Positions 47,644-54,975 of a DNA stretch of 54,975 nucleotides are shown one piece after another. Source of the stretch: SG8-32-3 sp964514055. Its GTDB lineage: Archaea > Thermoproteota > Bathyarchaeia > Bathyarchaeales > Bathycorpusculaceae. Location of the stretch: assembly GCA_964514055.1 (NCBI GenBank), contig CAZEPB010000010.1, forward strand, positions 1 to 54,975, given 5' to 3'. Each line of letters opens with the position of its first letter. The stretch's first letter is position 1. The position numbers were made by a program, and so were the translations under genes. The notes below the pieces were generated by a model. That model searched no databases, was not told the DNA's origin, and saw only the letters and a program-made list of their open reading frames with translations.

Positions 47644-48729
47644 TTAGGTCAAGTTTTTTAGTCCTGCTTCCTCGGCTAATTGAACCGCTTTTTCCATTTC
47701 GTTTTTGCTAAGGCGACGCCGCAGCTCGGGGATTTCGTGTGCACGCCATTCAGGTCTGTACTGAAACATGAGGTTAACCCTCGTTTCAGCGCCCAAGTTT
47801 TCAGCTATCCAGTTCAACGTCGGTTTCGTGCAGCACTCCAGATGGTTCGGCAGAACCAGCACGCGTATTATCAGTTCGCCATGCTTCTTAGCTTCCAAAT
47901 GGTTATATGTGCAGACTTTCCAATAATCGGGCGCATCAGAAATTCTTTCGGCACAATCCGCTGGTCCATACTTGAAGTCTAATAGGTAGATATCCGCAAA
48001 GCCAGCTAGGAGCCTAGCGGTTTCTGGGCCGTAGTAGGCATTCGAGTTCCAAACAACAGGCACATTAATGCTTACGTGCTTGAAGGCTTCCAGCCACTGC
48101 TTAAGCCAAGGCGTAGGTTCTCCACCTACAAGATTCACGTTTCTGCAGCCACTCAAGCGCAAACGCTCAACTTCCCTAGCCATTTCTCTGGGTTTGCATT
48201 CGGTTCCAGGTTCCTTCCACTGGGAAATGGTCCAGTTTTGGCAGTGACGACAGCTTATGGTGCAGCCCATGGTGAATATGGTTCCGGAAGGCACAAGCTC
48301 TGGCTCTTCGCCTAGGTGCGCAAAGATGCTTGACACCGCCATCGTATCGCCGCACTTACAGTAGCCCAACTCGCCCGCCAATCTGCTGACGCCGCATCTG
48401 CGACTGCAAAAATGGCAGCACTGCAGAATTCTCTCTGCGATTTCGTTCTTTAAGTCAAAATATGATGTTTTTGGCGTAGGAATCGCGCTGAAATTTTTGC
48501 CCACATCGATTTCATGTTCAATCTTGCGGAACTCTTCAGTGAGTTTCGCGTGTTCTTTCCAAAGCGCTGTTAAAGAGGCACTTTTGTCATATTCGGCTGG
48601 AAGCTTTTTAGCTATCATAAACTTGGCTTTTTTCTGGTTTTGCACGACAGCGAAGTATTGGGCTAAACTCTTTTTCGCTAATTCGTCATCGAAAACGGCG
48701 ACGGCGTCGGGTCTTGTAATCTTCCACAT
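47644..48729 (-). CDS. Radical SAM protein (PflX/COG1313-like)
   Basis: 361 residues. The cluster motif is GCTISCRHCQNW (C-x3-C-x2-C). An upstream cysteine-rich stretch (CCHFCSRRCGVSRLAGELGYCKCG) may hold a further metal site. VNLVGGEPTPWLKQWLEAF gives the GGEP strand and YLLDFKYGPADCAERISDAP is typical of the pyruvate-formate-lyase-activating-like group. The substrate is unknown. It follows AmrS-like gene 48762-49817 on the same strand with a 32-base gap. Confidence 0.87.
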   Translation of the reverse strand: MWKITRPDAVAVFDDELAKKSLAQYFAVVQNQKKAKFMIAKKLPAEYDKSASLTALWKEHAKLTEEFRKIEHEIDVGKNFSAIPTPKTSYFDLKNEIAERILQCCHFCSRRCGVSRLAGELGYCKCGDTMAVSSIFAHLGEEPELVPSGTIFTMGCTISCRHCQNWTISQWKEPGTECKPREMAREVERLRLSGCRNVNLVGGEPTPWLKQWLEAFKHVSINVPVVWNSNAYYGPETARLLAGFADIYLLDFKYGPADCAERISDAPDYWKVCTYNHLEAKKHGELIIRVLVLPNHLECCTKPTLNWIAENLGAETRVNLMFQYRPEWRAHEIPELRRRLSKNEMEKAVQLAEEAGLKNLT

Positions 48730-48761
48730 GCTTCTCTATTAAATACATGCTGAACGGTGTA

Positions 48762-49817
48762 CTAAAACAGTGCGTACGGGAAGGACCCCCCGCTTGACTG
48801 CAGTTTTCCTTTTATTGGAATCTGATGCGCACACACAGGGCAGCGCATGTCCTTTGTCAGGTTCCATCTGGTAATCTCAAAGCTGTAACGTTTGATTAAA
48901 AGTTCGTTGCAGTTTGGGCAATAGGTGTTCTCAGCAGGGTGCCCCGGCACGTTTCCGATGTAAACATAATGTAGTCCCGCGTTTCTGGCGGTCATGTACG
49001 CTTTTTCCATGGTTTCAACTGTTGTGGCTGGGGTAGTCGTCATCTTGTAGTCGGGATGAAAACGCAACAAATGAAAAGGCGTATCTCGACCTATAGTGTC
49101 TTTAATCCACGTTGCCATCTCCTTTATTCTGTCCATGGAATCTCCGATTTTCGGAACTACCAAGTTCGTGATTTCGATGTGGACGCCGTTTCTCCTAAGC
49201 GTTTTTAACGCCTCGTAGATGGGTTCCACGTCTGGAACTGCTGAAAAGTTTTTGTAGAAACTAGGGTCGCCTCCACCTTTAAAGTCAACCGTCGCCGCAT
49301 CCAAGTACGGCGCTATCGTCTTCACAGCTTCAGGTGTCATGTACCCGTTCGTTACAAAAGTGTTGAAAAGCCCCACCTGATGCGCAAGCTTGGCGGTGTC
49401 ATACGCGTACTCCATATAAATGGTTGGTTCAGTGTACGTGTAACTTATCCCATGGCAGTTCCTATTTCCTGCCACTTTCACGACATCCGCTGGGGGAAAA
49501 TGCTTGCCAACCACTTCTCGGTCTTGGCTCACCATCCAGTTGTCGCAGAATTTGCAGCGGAAGTTACAGCCAGCCGCGGCGATTGACATAACCTGTGCTC
49601 CAGGGTTGAAATGCGAGAGAGGCTTTTTCCCTATTGGGTCAACAGCCGCAGAAACAGCCTTCGCATAATTCAGCGAGTAAAGAGTGCCGCCTTCGTTTTT
49701 CCTAACTAAACAAAAACCGGTTGCGCCGTCGCTTATGAGACATCGGCGCGCGCATAGATGACACTTCACTTTCTTTTCTTTCTGCTTCTTGTAGAGCATG
49801 GCTTCATGAAGAGACAT
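48762..49817 (-). CDS. amrS: AmmeMemoRadiSam-type radical SAM enzyme (AmrS-like)
   Basis: 351 residues. An N-terminal cysteine block (KCHLCARRCLISDGATGFCLVRKN), the radical SAM motif GCNFRCKFCDNWMVSQ (C-x3-C-x2-C), HGISYTYTEPTIYMEY and HLLRFHPDYKM, ending in a rubredoxin-like or zinc pair (YCPNCNEL, MRCPVCAHQIP). AmrS works with AMMECR1 and MEMO proteins; neither is in the window. The next gene on the strand is a second radical SAM enzyme, with which it may be co-transcribed. Confidence 0.9.
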   Translation of the reverse strand: MSLHEAMLYKKQKEKKVKCHLCARRCLISDGATGFCLVRKNEGGTLYSLNYAKAVSAAVDPIGKKPLSHFNPGAQVMSIAAAGCNFRCKFCDNWMVSQDREVVGKHFPPADVVKVAGNRNCHGISYTYTEPTIYMEYAYDTAKLAHQVGLFNTFVTNGYMTPEAVKTIAPYLDAATVDFKGGGDPSFYKNFSAVPDVEPIYEALKTLRRNGVHIEITNLVVPKIGDSMDRIKEMATWIKDTIGRDTPFHLLRFHPDYKMTTTPATTVETMEKAYMTARNAGLHYVYIGNVPGHPAENTYCPNCNELLIKRYSFEITRWNLTKDMRCPVCAHQIPIKGKLQSSGGSFPYALF

Positions 49818-49891
49818 CCGATTTTCGCCATCCTGAAGCGTTTTTAACGAAATTTACATTAAGAAAATAGAGGGTTATTTCTTAAAAACTC

Positions 49892-50227
49892 TTAGTAACC
49901 CTTTAGCCTGTTGTGGAAACACGTATCTTCACCGGTGTGGCATGCGGGTCCTTTCTGCTTCACCACGTACAACAACGTGTCGTAATCGCAGTCCGCTACT
50001 ATTCTTTTTATCTTCTGCGTGTTCCCCGAGGTTTCGCCTTTCATCCACAGCTTTTTTCGCGAACGGCTCCAGTAGTGCGCGTAACCCGTGCTCAGCGTCT
50101 TTTTCAAGGCTTCTTCGTTAGCGTACGCCAGCATAAGCACCTCTTTAGACTCAGCGTCTTGCACGACAACTGGGATGAGACCGTTGCCTTTCTTGAAATC
50201 CAGCTTCTTCAGTAAATCTTCGGTCAA
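49892..50227 (-). CDS. hisI: Phosphoribosyl-AMP cyclohydrolase
   Basis: Third step of histidine synthesis (opening of the PR-AMP ring). 111 residues, the stand-alone HisI without a fused HisE. Motifs VLMLAYANEEAL, AHYWSRSRKKLWMKGETSGN and the metal site VADCDYDTLLYVVKQKGPACHTG are all present. TTG start overlaps the hisF stop by four bases (TTGA). Last gene of the his operon in the window. Confidence 0.95.
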   Translation of the reverse strand: MTEDLLKKLDFKKGNGLIPVVVQDAESKEVLMLAYANEEALKKTLSTGYAHYWSRSRKKLWMKGETSGNTQKIKRIVADCDYDTLLYVVKQKGPACHTGEDTCFHNRLKGY

Positions 50228-51027
50228 GGTCGGACAATCACCCCCTGCTTGCGCAAGAACTCCTTGATGACTGGAACTGGATACTGGTTGTAGTGGAAAA
50301 CCGAGGCCGCCAACGCCGCATCTGCTTTTCCGTCCGTGAAAACTTCAACAAAATGCTCTGGTAGCCCCGCGCCGCCGCTTGCGATTATTGGAACGGTCAC
50401 TTTTTCGGAAATGGTGCGTGTCAACTCTATGTCGTAGCCGTCTTTCGTGCCGTCCTTGTCCATCGAAGTTACCAGGAACTCGCCTGCTCCAAGCTCCGCA
50501 GCCCGCAGCGCCCAGCCTATCGCGTCTATTCCCGTGGGCTTCCTTCCACCGTAAGTGTAGACCTCGAACCAGACTGGACCTTCGCGGGTTTCCACCGTTA
50601 TCTTACCCTCCGCCTTCTCATACCTTCTTTTCGCGTCTATAGCAACCACCACGCACTGCTGCCCAAACACATCGGCAAGCTTCGTTATCACCTGCGGGTT
50701 TTCCACCGCCGCCGTGTTAACCGAGACTTTGTCGGCGCCGCTGCACAGCACAAGACGGGCGTCCAACACGTTGCGGATTCCGCCGCCAACCGTGAACGGG
50801 ATGCTTATGGCTCTTGCCACGCCCTCCACTACGCCGCGCAGTATGTCCCTATTATCCGAGGAAGCGGTTATGTCAAGAAAAACCAGTTCATCGGCGCCCT
50901 CATCCGAATAACGCTTTGCTAACTCAACAGGGTCGCCCGCCTTTTTCAGGTTCAGGAAGTTTATGCCTTTGACGACCGTGCCGCAGGTCACGTCCAAGCA
51001 GGGCACTATTCGCTTCGCTAATGGCAT
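50224..51027 (-). CDS. hisF: Imidazole glycerol phosphate synthase, cyclase subunit
   Basis: 267-residue TIM barrel. It takes ammonia from HisH and forms imidazole-glycerol-P and AICAR. Catalytic aspartates lie in RIVPCLDVTCGTVVKG (early strand) and LVTSMDKDGTKDGYD, and FTVGGGIR and IIASGGAGLPEHF are the phosphate loops. Start 2 bases after the hisA stop. Confidence 0.97.
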   Translation of the reverse strand: MPLAKRIVPCLDVTCGTVVKGINFLNLKKAGDPVELAKRYSDEGADELVFLDITASSDNRDILRGVVEGVARAISIPFTVGGGIRNVLDARLVLCSGADKVSVNTAAVENPQVITKLADVFGQQCVVVAIDAKRRYEKAEGKITVETREGPVWFEVYTYGGRKPTGIDAIGWALRAAELGAGEFLVTSMDKDGTKDGYDIELTRTISEKVTVPIIASGGAGLPEHFVEVFTDGKADAALAASVFHYNQYPVPVIKEFLRKQGVIVRP

Positions 51028-51029
51028 CT

Positions 51030-51764
51030 CTATTTTTCTCCTACCGTTGTTAATGCTTCCTTCAACGTGAATCTGCCCTCGTACAAGGCTTTGCCAATAA
51101 CTGCGCCTTCAACGCCTACACGCTTCAGCGCCACCAAATCGTTCAAGCTGCCTATTCCGCCTGCCGCAATAATCTCCACATTTGGGTACTGGCAGGCTTC
51201 CCTAAGCGTGTCAAGGTCTGGACCTGAAAGCGTGCCGTCCTTAGTTATCGAAGTTACCAGAAACGCCTTAACCCCGAGCGCGGCAAACTTTTCCAACGCT
51301 TCCTTCATGCCCAGCGCCGTAGCAGTTTTCCAGCCCTCAACCATTATCTTGCCGTCCCTGTTGTCTAAGGCAACAATCACCGACTCAGCGCCGAACGCCT
51401 GCTGAATCTGGGTTACTGCCTTCGGGTCGCTGAACGCCAAAGCGCCAAGGATAACTTGGCTGACACCCAGCTTAAGCAGTTTTTCCGCAGCCTCGAACTT
51501 GCGGATTCCGCCACCCACTTGGATGGGCAAATCCACGCTCTCAGCGATTTCCGCGATGACCGACAGGTTGTTTCCCATGCCTAACGCCGCGTCCAAATCG
51601 ATTATGTGCAATTTTCGTGCGCCTTCTGCCTGCCATTTTTTCGCGGTTTCCGCTGGTCCGCCAAACTGGTCGTAAACCTTGGCGGTTTTCGGGTCGCCAT
51701 GTATCAGCCTAACAATTTTGCCGTTCATCAAGTCAATAGCTGGAATCAACTGCACTGCGGTCAC
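51030..51764 (-). CDS. hisA: ProFAR isomerase (HisA)
   Basis: 244-residue TIM barrel converting ProFAR to PRFAR. LIPAIDLMNGKIVRL carries the first catalytic aspartate, IQVGGGIRKFEAAEKLL the phosphate loop, LVTSITKDGTLSGPD the second. ATG overlaps the hisH stop by four bases. Confidence 0.97.
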   Translation of the reverse strand: MTAVQLIPAIDLMNGKIVRLIHGDPKTAKVYDQFGGPAETAKKWQAEGARKLHIIDLDAALGMGNNLSVIAEIAESVDLPIQVGGGIRKFEAAEKLLKLGVSQVILGALAFSDPKAVTQIQQAFGAESVIVALDNRDGKIMVEGWKTATALGMKEALEKFAALGVKAFLVTSITKDGTLSGPDLDTLREACQYPNVEIIAAGGIGSLNDLVALKRVGVEGAVIGKALYEGRFTLKEALTTVGEK

Positions 51765-52366
51765 CTTCTCACTATATTGGCGAAGTTCTCTAGGATTTTC
51801 AATCCGATGGCGCCTGACTTTTCGGGGTGAAACTGCGTCCCGAACACGTTTTTGCTGGCTATGGCTGAAGTAAACGTTGCTCCGTACTCTGTCTCCGCAG
51901 ACACTATCTCTTTGTCAGCGGGCACGGGGTACAGCGAGTGCACAAAGTACACGTAAGACCCGTCAGCAATGCCCTCGAAGAAATCGCTCGGCTTCACTAT
52001 TCGAAGCGTGTTCCATCCCATGTGCGGCACCTTCACCGCGCCCTTCAACCATACGTTTTTGCCCTCGAAAAGCCCCAAGCCTCTTCCCGGACCTTCTTCA
52101 CTTTCTGGGAAGAACAGCTGCAAGCCAAGGCAAATCCCGATTAGTGGCGTGCCGCTTTCAACCGCGTCCAAGAGCGTTTGCTTCACTGCGTCAAGTTTGG
52201 TGATGGCAGCGGAAAAGTTCCCAACTCCTGGCAACGCGATAGCATCGGCTCTGCTTAGTTGCCTTGGTGACACGGTGATTTTCGCGTCCAGCCCAACCTT
52301 TTCCAGCGCGGTTTTCAGGCTGAGGAGGTTGCCTACTCCATAGTCGAATATCACTGCTTCAGGCAT
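51761..52366 (-). CDS. hisH: Imidazole glycerol phosphate synthase, glutaminase subunit
   Basis: 201-residue class I amidotransferase that frees ammonia from glutamine for HisF. IFDYGVGNLLSLKTALEK at the start, nucleophile Cys in LIGICLGLQLFF, and the His-Glu pair in TQFHPEKSG are visible. It overlaps hisB by one base and hisA by four. Confidence 0.97.
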   Translation of the reverse strand: MPEAVIFDYGVGNLLSLKTALEKVGLDAKITVSPRQLSRADAIALPGVGNFSAAITKLDAVKQTLLDAVESGTPLIGICLGLQLFFPESEEGPGRGLGLFEGKNVWLKGAVKVPHMGWNTLRIVKPSDFFEGIADGSYVYFVHSLYPVPADKEIVSAETEYGATFTSAIASKNVFGTQFHPEKSGAIGLKILENFANIVRR

Positions 52367-52941
52367 CAGATTACTCCTTTAGAGCTTGGCACGCCTTTCC
52401 GTCTCGGGTCCAAGGCTACCGCTTGCCTAAGCGAAAGCGCCAAAGCTTTTACTGCGGCTTCCGCCTTGTGGTGGTCGTTGCTACCGTACTGCACGTAGAC
52501 GTGGACGTTGGCGCACAGCGAAGTCGCCAGCGACTCGAAGAAGTGGTTGATGTCTTCTGTGGGCATGTCTTCGATTTTTTTGCCGCGCAGTTTCAAGTCA
52601 ATCTTGCAGTATGGGCGTTTCACGAGGTCCACGGCTGCAAAAGCCAAGGAGCAGTCCATGGGCGCTGCTGCGTATCCAAAGCGGGCTATGCCTTCTCTGG
52701 TGCCCAACGCTTTGCTCAGTGCTTCGCCTAAGCCTATGGCGAGGTCTTCAACCGAGTGGTGCCTCAGGTCGCCGTTGACTTTGGCGGTTATGTCTATCAT
52801 GCTGTGTGTCGCCAGCGAAGTAACCATGTGGTCAAGGAAGGGCACGCCCGTGGCGGCGTTGACTTTTCCTTCTCCGTCAAGGTTCACTTTTACGCTGACT
52901 TCTGTTTCCTTCGTTTTCCTGTAAACTTCATCCTTTCTCAT
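52366..52941 (-). CDS. hisB: Imidazoleglycerol-phosphate dehydratase
   Basis: 191 residues, monofunctional archaeal form without the HolPase domain. It dehydrates IGP to imidazole-acetol-P. Metal-binding repeats FLDHMVTSLATH and DLRHHSVEDLAIGLGEAL, and later DINHFFESLATSL and SNDHHKAEAAVKA. The ATG overlaps the hisC stop by four bases. Confidence 0.97.
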   Translation of the reverse strand: MRKDEVYRKTKETEVSVKVNLDGEGKVNAATGVPFLDHMVTSLATHSMIDITAKVNGDLRHHSVEDLAIGLGEALSKALGTREGIARFGYAAAPMDCSLAFAAVDLVKRPYCKIDLKLRGKKIEDMPTEDINHFFESLATSLCANVHVYVQYGSNDHHKAEAAVKALALSLRQAVALDPRRKGVPSSKGVI

Positions 52942-54059
52942 GTTTCGTCACCCAAATACGATTTCAGCGCGTTTAGGAGTTTCGCGTTCATCTCGGGCAA
53001 TCCGACCGTGGCTCTGAGGCAGTTCTCGTACATCAAGAGCTTTCCAAGCTTCCTGAGGATTAAGCCCTGCTTCAGCATGTTCACGTAAACGTCCTCGTAC
53101 GGTTTGCTGGTGTTGAACAGCACAAAGTTTGCCCGTGAATCGAACGCTTCCACCCCTCTTATCTCGTTCAGCGCGTTTATCAGTTTTCCCCGTTCAGCCT
53201 TCAACGCGGCAACCGCTTCCCTGACCACGCCAACGTTCTCCAGAAGCTTCCTGCCCATGGTTAACGTGACAATGTTAATGGCGTAAGGCGCAGGCATCTT
53301 GTTAATCGCCCTCGCCAGCAACGGGTTAGCCACGGCGTAGCCAAGCCTAAGCCCAGCCAAGCCGAAGGCTTTCGAGAACGTCCGCAACACCACGAGGTTC
53401 TCGTACTTGTCTATCAGCGGAAGCACAGAGTAATCCGCGTATTCCCCGTACGCCTCGTCAACCATCACTATACCAGCGAACTCTTCAATCAAAGCCTCAA
53501 TCTCCCCTTGTTCAAGCTGGTTACCAGTGGGATTGTTCGGTGAACACAGGTACAGCAGTTTCGCCTTGGGCGTGAACGCGGCGCGCATGGCGTCAATGTC
53601 GATTTTGAACTCTTTTTTTAGCGGAACCGTAACGTACTCTGCGCCCTGATATTTCACGCAGTACCTGAAGACGCTGAACGTGGGTACAAAAGTGACTGCT
53701 TGATCGACTCGCTCCAAGAACAAACGCGTGATTCGGTCCATCACGTCGTCGCTTGAGTTCCCGACTGCGACGCACCCCTGCGGCAACCTGAGATACTCAA
53801 CTATAGCTTCGCGCAGTTTCTCTTCTTCTTCCTGCGGATAAAGCCTCACGTCGCATTCTTCTGCCACTTCCTTCAGGAGCGTAACAAGCTTTGCCCGTGG
53901 CATGTACAGGTTTTCGTTGAAGTTCAGCTTCACGATTTCGGCGGGTGAAAGCCCGAACTGCTTCGCGGCGTTTTCAATAGTTTTCTCAGGGGCATAGCTC
54001 TCAAGAGCCTCTATCTTCGCAAGCTTCTCATCCAGCCACTTCTTACATTCCGATTTCAT
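52938..54059 (-). CDS. hisC: Histidinol-phosphate aminotransferase
   Basis: 373-residue PLP enzyme converting imidazole-acetol-P to histidinol-P. KLNFNENLYMP, YLCSPNNPTGNQL, VMVDEAYGEY and the PLP lysine in LRTFSKAFGLAGLRLGYAV are clear. Four-base overlaps tie it to hisD before and hisB after. Confidence 0.95.
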   Translation of the reverse strand: MKSECKKWLDEKLAKIEALESYAPEKTIENAAKQFGLSPAEIVKLNFNENLYMPRAKLVTLLKEVAEECDVRLYPQEEEEKLREAIVEYLRLPQGCVAVGNSSDDVMDRITRLFLERVDQAVTFVPTFSVFRYCVKYQGAEYVTVPLKKEFKIDIDAMRAAFTPKAKLLYLCSPNNPTGNQLEQGEIEALIEEFAGIVMVDEAYGEYADYSVLPLIDKYENLVVLRTFSKAFGLAGLRLGYAVANPLLARAINKMPAPYAINIVTLTMGRKLLENVGVVREAVAALKAERGKLINALNEIRGVEAFDSRANFVLFNTSKPYEDVYVNMLKQGLILRKLGKLLMYENCLRATVGLPEMNAKLLNALKSYLGDET

Positions 54060-54975
54060 TTTTCAAACCTCGCCTCAACGGCTCTGTAGTGATTCGGAAG
54101 GTTTTCTGCTTCAGTCAGGACCTTTACATGTTCCCGCACGCTCTGCAATCCTTCCTTTGAACTCTCAACGATGCTAACTCTTCTTACGAAGTCAAGCGCA
54201 GACAAGCCTGAAAACACATGTCCGAAACCGCCTGTGGGCAAAACATGGTTGGTTCCGCTGCCGTAATCGCTCAAGGCGACAGGACTGTACGAGCCAACAA
54301 GGATTAGCCCGGCTGAAGTGATTATCTCTGCTATTTTCTCAGGGTTCCGCGTCATTATCTCGACATGCTCAGGAGCAAAAACATTCGCTAACTCCACTGC
54401 TTCAGCCATGTCTTTGCAGATGATTATGAACCCGTACTTCTCCAGCGCCTTCGCAACGATTTCTCCGCGCTCTGCACCAGCCGCCGTTTTCGCCAGCCAA
54501 CTCTGCACCTCTTCTGCGAGCTTCGAAGTTGTAATCAGCCCAGCCACGCTGTCCGCGCCGTGTTCCGCCTGAGAAATCATGTCCAAAGCTATTAGTTGCG
54601 CATTAGCGGTTTCATCTGCCAGAATGAGGACCTCGCTTGGACCCGCAGGCATATCAATCGCCACATCCTTTGAAACGAGTATCTTCGCCATGGTCACATA
54701 CTTGCTTCCTGGACCGACAATTTTTTTCACGGGGCGTATTGTTTCTGTCCCGTAAGCCATTGCAGCTATGGCTTGAGCGCCTCCGACCTTGTAGATTTCG
54801 TTAACCCCGCAGAGGTCGGCGGCGACGAGAACCAACGTGTTTACCTTGCCTTCAGCGTTGGGCGGTGAACACACCACGATTCTGGGAACTCCTGCTGCCT
54901 TGGCTGGCACCGCAGTCATGATTAAAGTGCTTGGGTAAGCGGCTTGTCCTCCTGGAACATAGCATCCGACGCTTT
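54056..54975 (-). CDS. hisD: Histidinol dehydrogenase (partial, 5' end outside the window)
   Basis: Last step of histidine synthesis. The frame is open beyond the internal ATG at 54919: VGCYVPGGQAAYPSTLIM is readable up to the window edge. GSKYVTMAKILVSKDVAIDMPAGPSE, LIALDMISQAEHGADS (zinc and NAD region) and VALSDYGSGTNHVLPTGG are family hallmarks. Overlaps hisC by four bases. The N-terminal portion is missing. Confidence 0.96.
   Translation of the reverse strand, partial: SVGCYVPGGQAAYPSTLIMTAVPAKAAGVPRIVVCSPPNAEGKVNTLVLVAADLCGVNEIYKVGGAQAIAAMAYGTETIRPVKKIVGPGSKYVTMAKILVSKDVAIDMPAGPSEVLILADETANAQLIALDMISQAEHGADSVAGLITTSKLAEEVQSWLAKTAAGAERGEIVAKALEKYGFIIICKDMAEAVELANVFAPEHVEIMTRNPEKIAEIITSAGLILVGSYSPVALSDYGSGTNHVLPTGGFGHVFSGLSALDFVRRVSIVESSKEGLQSVREHVKVLTEAENLPNHYRAVEARFEK

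Overview
The window looks like the chromosome of an uncultured archaeon. The core genes are archaeal: transcription factor E, MBF1, alpha-NAC, the aTrm56 tRNA methyltransferase, an archaeal-type threonyl-tRNA synthetase with the N-terminal editing domain, DUF2110 and a PUA protein. Starts use a mix of Shine-Dalgarno (GGAGGTGA-like) sites and leaderless TATA promoters. Gene content and style (secreted PQQ-propeller proteins with a C-terminal anchor, many small zinc ribbons) would fit Candidatus Bathyarchaeia or a related Thermoproteota lineage, but that placement is inference.

Layout: (1) 3-4918, core metabolism and translation: partial aminotransferase, ilvE, thrS, a small zinc protein and a PfkB kinase. 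(2) 5042 to about 20.7 kb, an integrated mobile element: tyrosine integrase at the left end, a long minus-strand block of small unknown genes (zinc fingers, an RHH-like and a winged-helix-like protein, plus three genes of only 34-59 codons), a pair of overlapping HEPN-like genes, a HerA/FtsK-like ATPase, then a plus-strand block with an orphan ParB, two unknown genes, a methyltransferase fused to a probable nuclease domain, and a final unknown gene. Its non-coding stretches (10.6-10.9, 11.5-12.0, 13.9-14.75 and 16.04-16.24 kb) are full of direct and inverted repeats. I recognise no polymerase, Rep, MCM or capsid, and I could not define att sites. (3) 20.8-25.8 kb, a loose accessory stretch: zinc ribbon, large secreted PQQ-propeller protein, secreted sulfite-oxidase-fold protein and an Mrr-like nuclease that seems to start at AUA. 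(4) 25.9-33.7 kb, a core block: HAD, ATP-grasp and deacetylase genes, DUF2110, HD, tfe, aTrm56, hflX, MBF1, PUA and nac. (5) 33.9-38.6 kb, a second viral-type cassette: a 1267-residue tail-fibre protein ending in a peptidase S74 chaperone domain, with three small companions. (6) 38.8-49.8 kb, scattered housekeeping and membrane genes (nitrilase, HemN-like radical SAM, Asn-synthase-like protein, HtpX with an EF-hand, O-methyltransferase, DUF998, CinA-like, secreted transglutaminase, two radical SAM enzymes). (7) 49.9-54.975 kb, a tightly overlapping histidine operon in the order hisD-C-B-H-A-F-I, cut at the right edge.

The most unusual parts are the integrated element, with its HEPN pair, M-R fusion, orphan ParB and repeat-rich control regions; the stand-alone S74 tail-fibre cassette; and an 18-bp inverted repeat (25867-25884 and 33718-33735) that brackets the core block lying between the two accessory regions.
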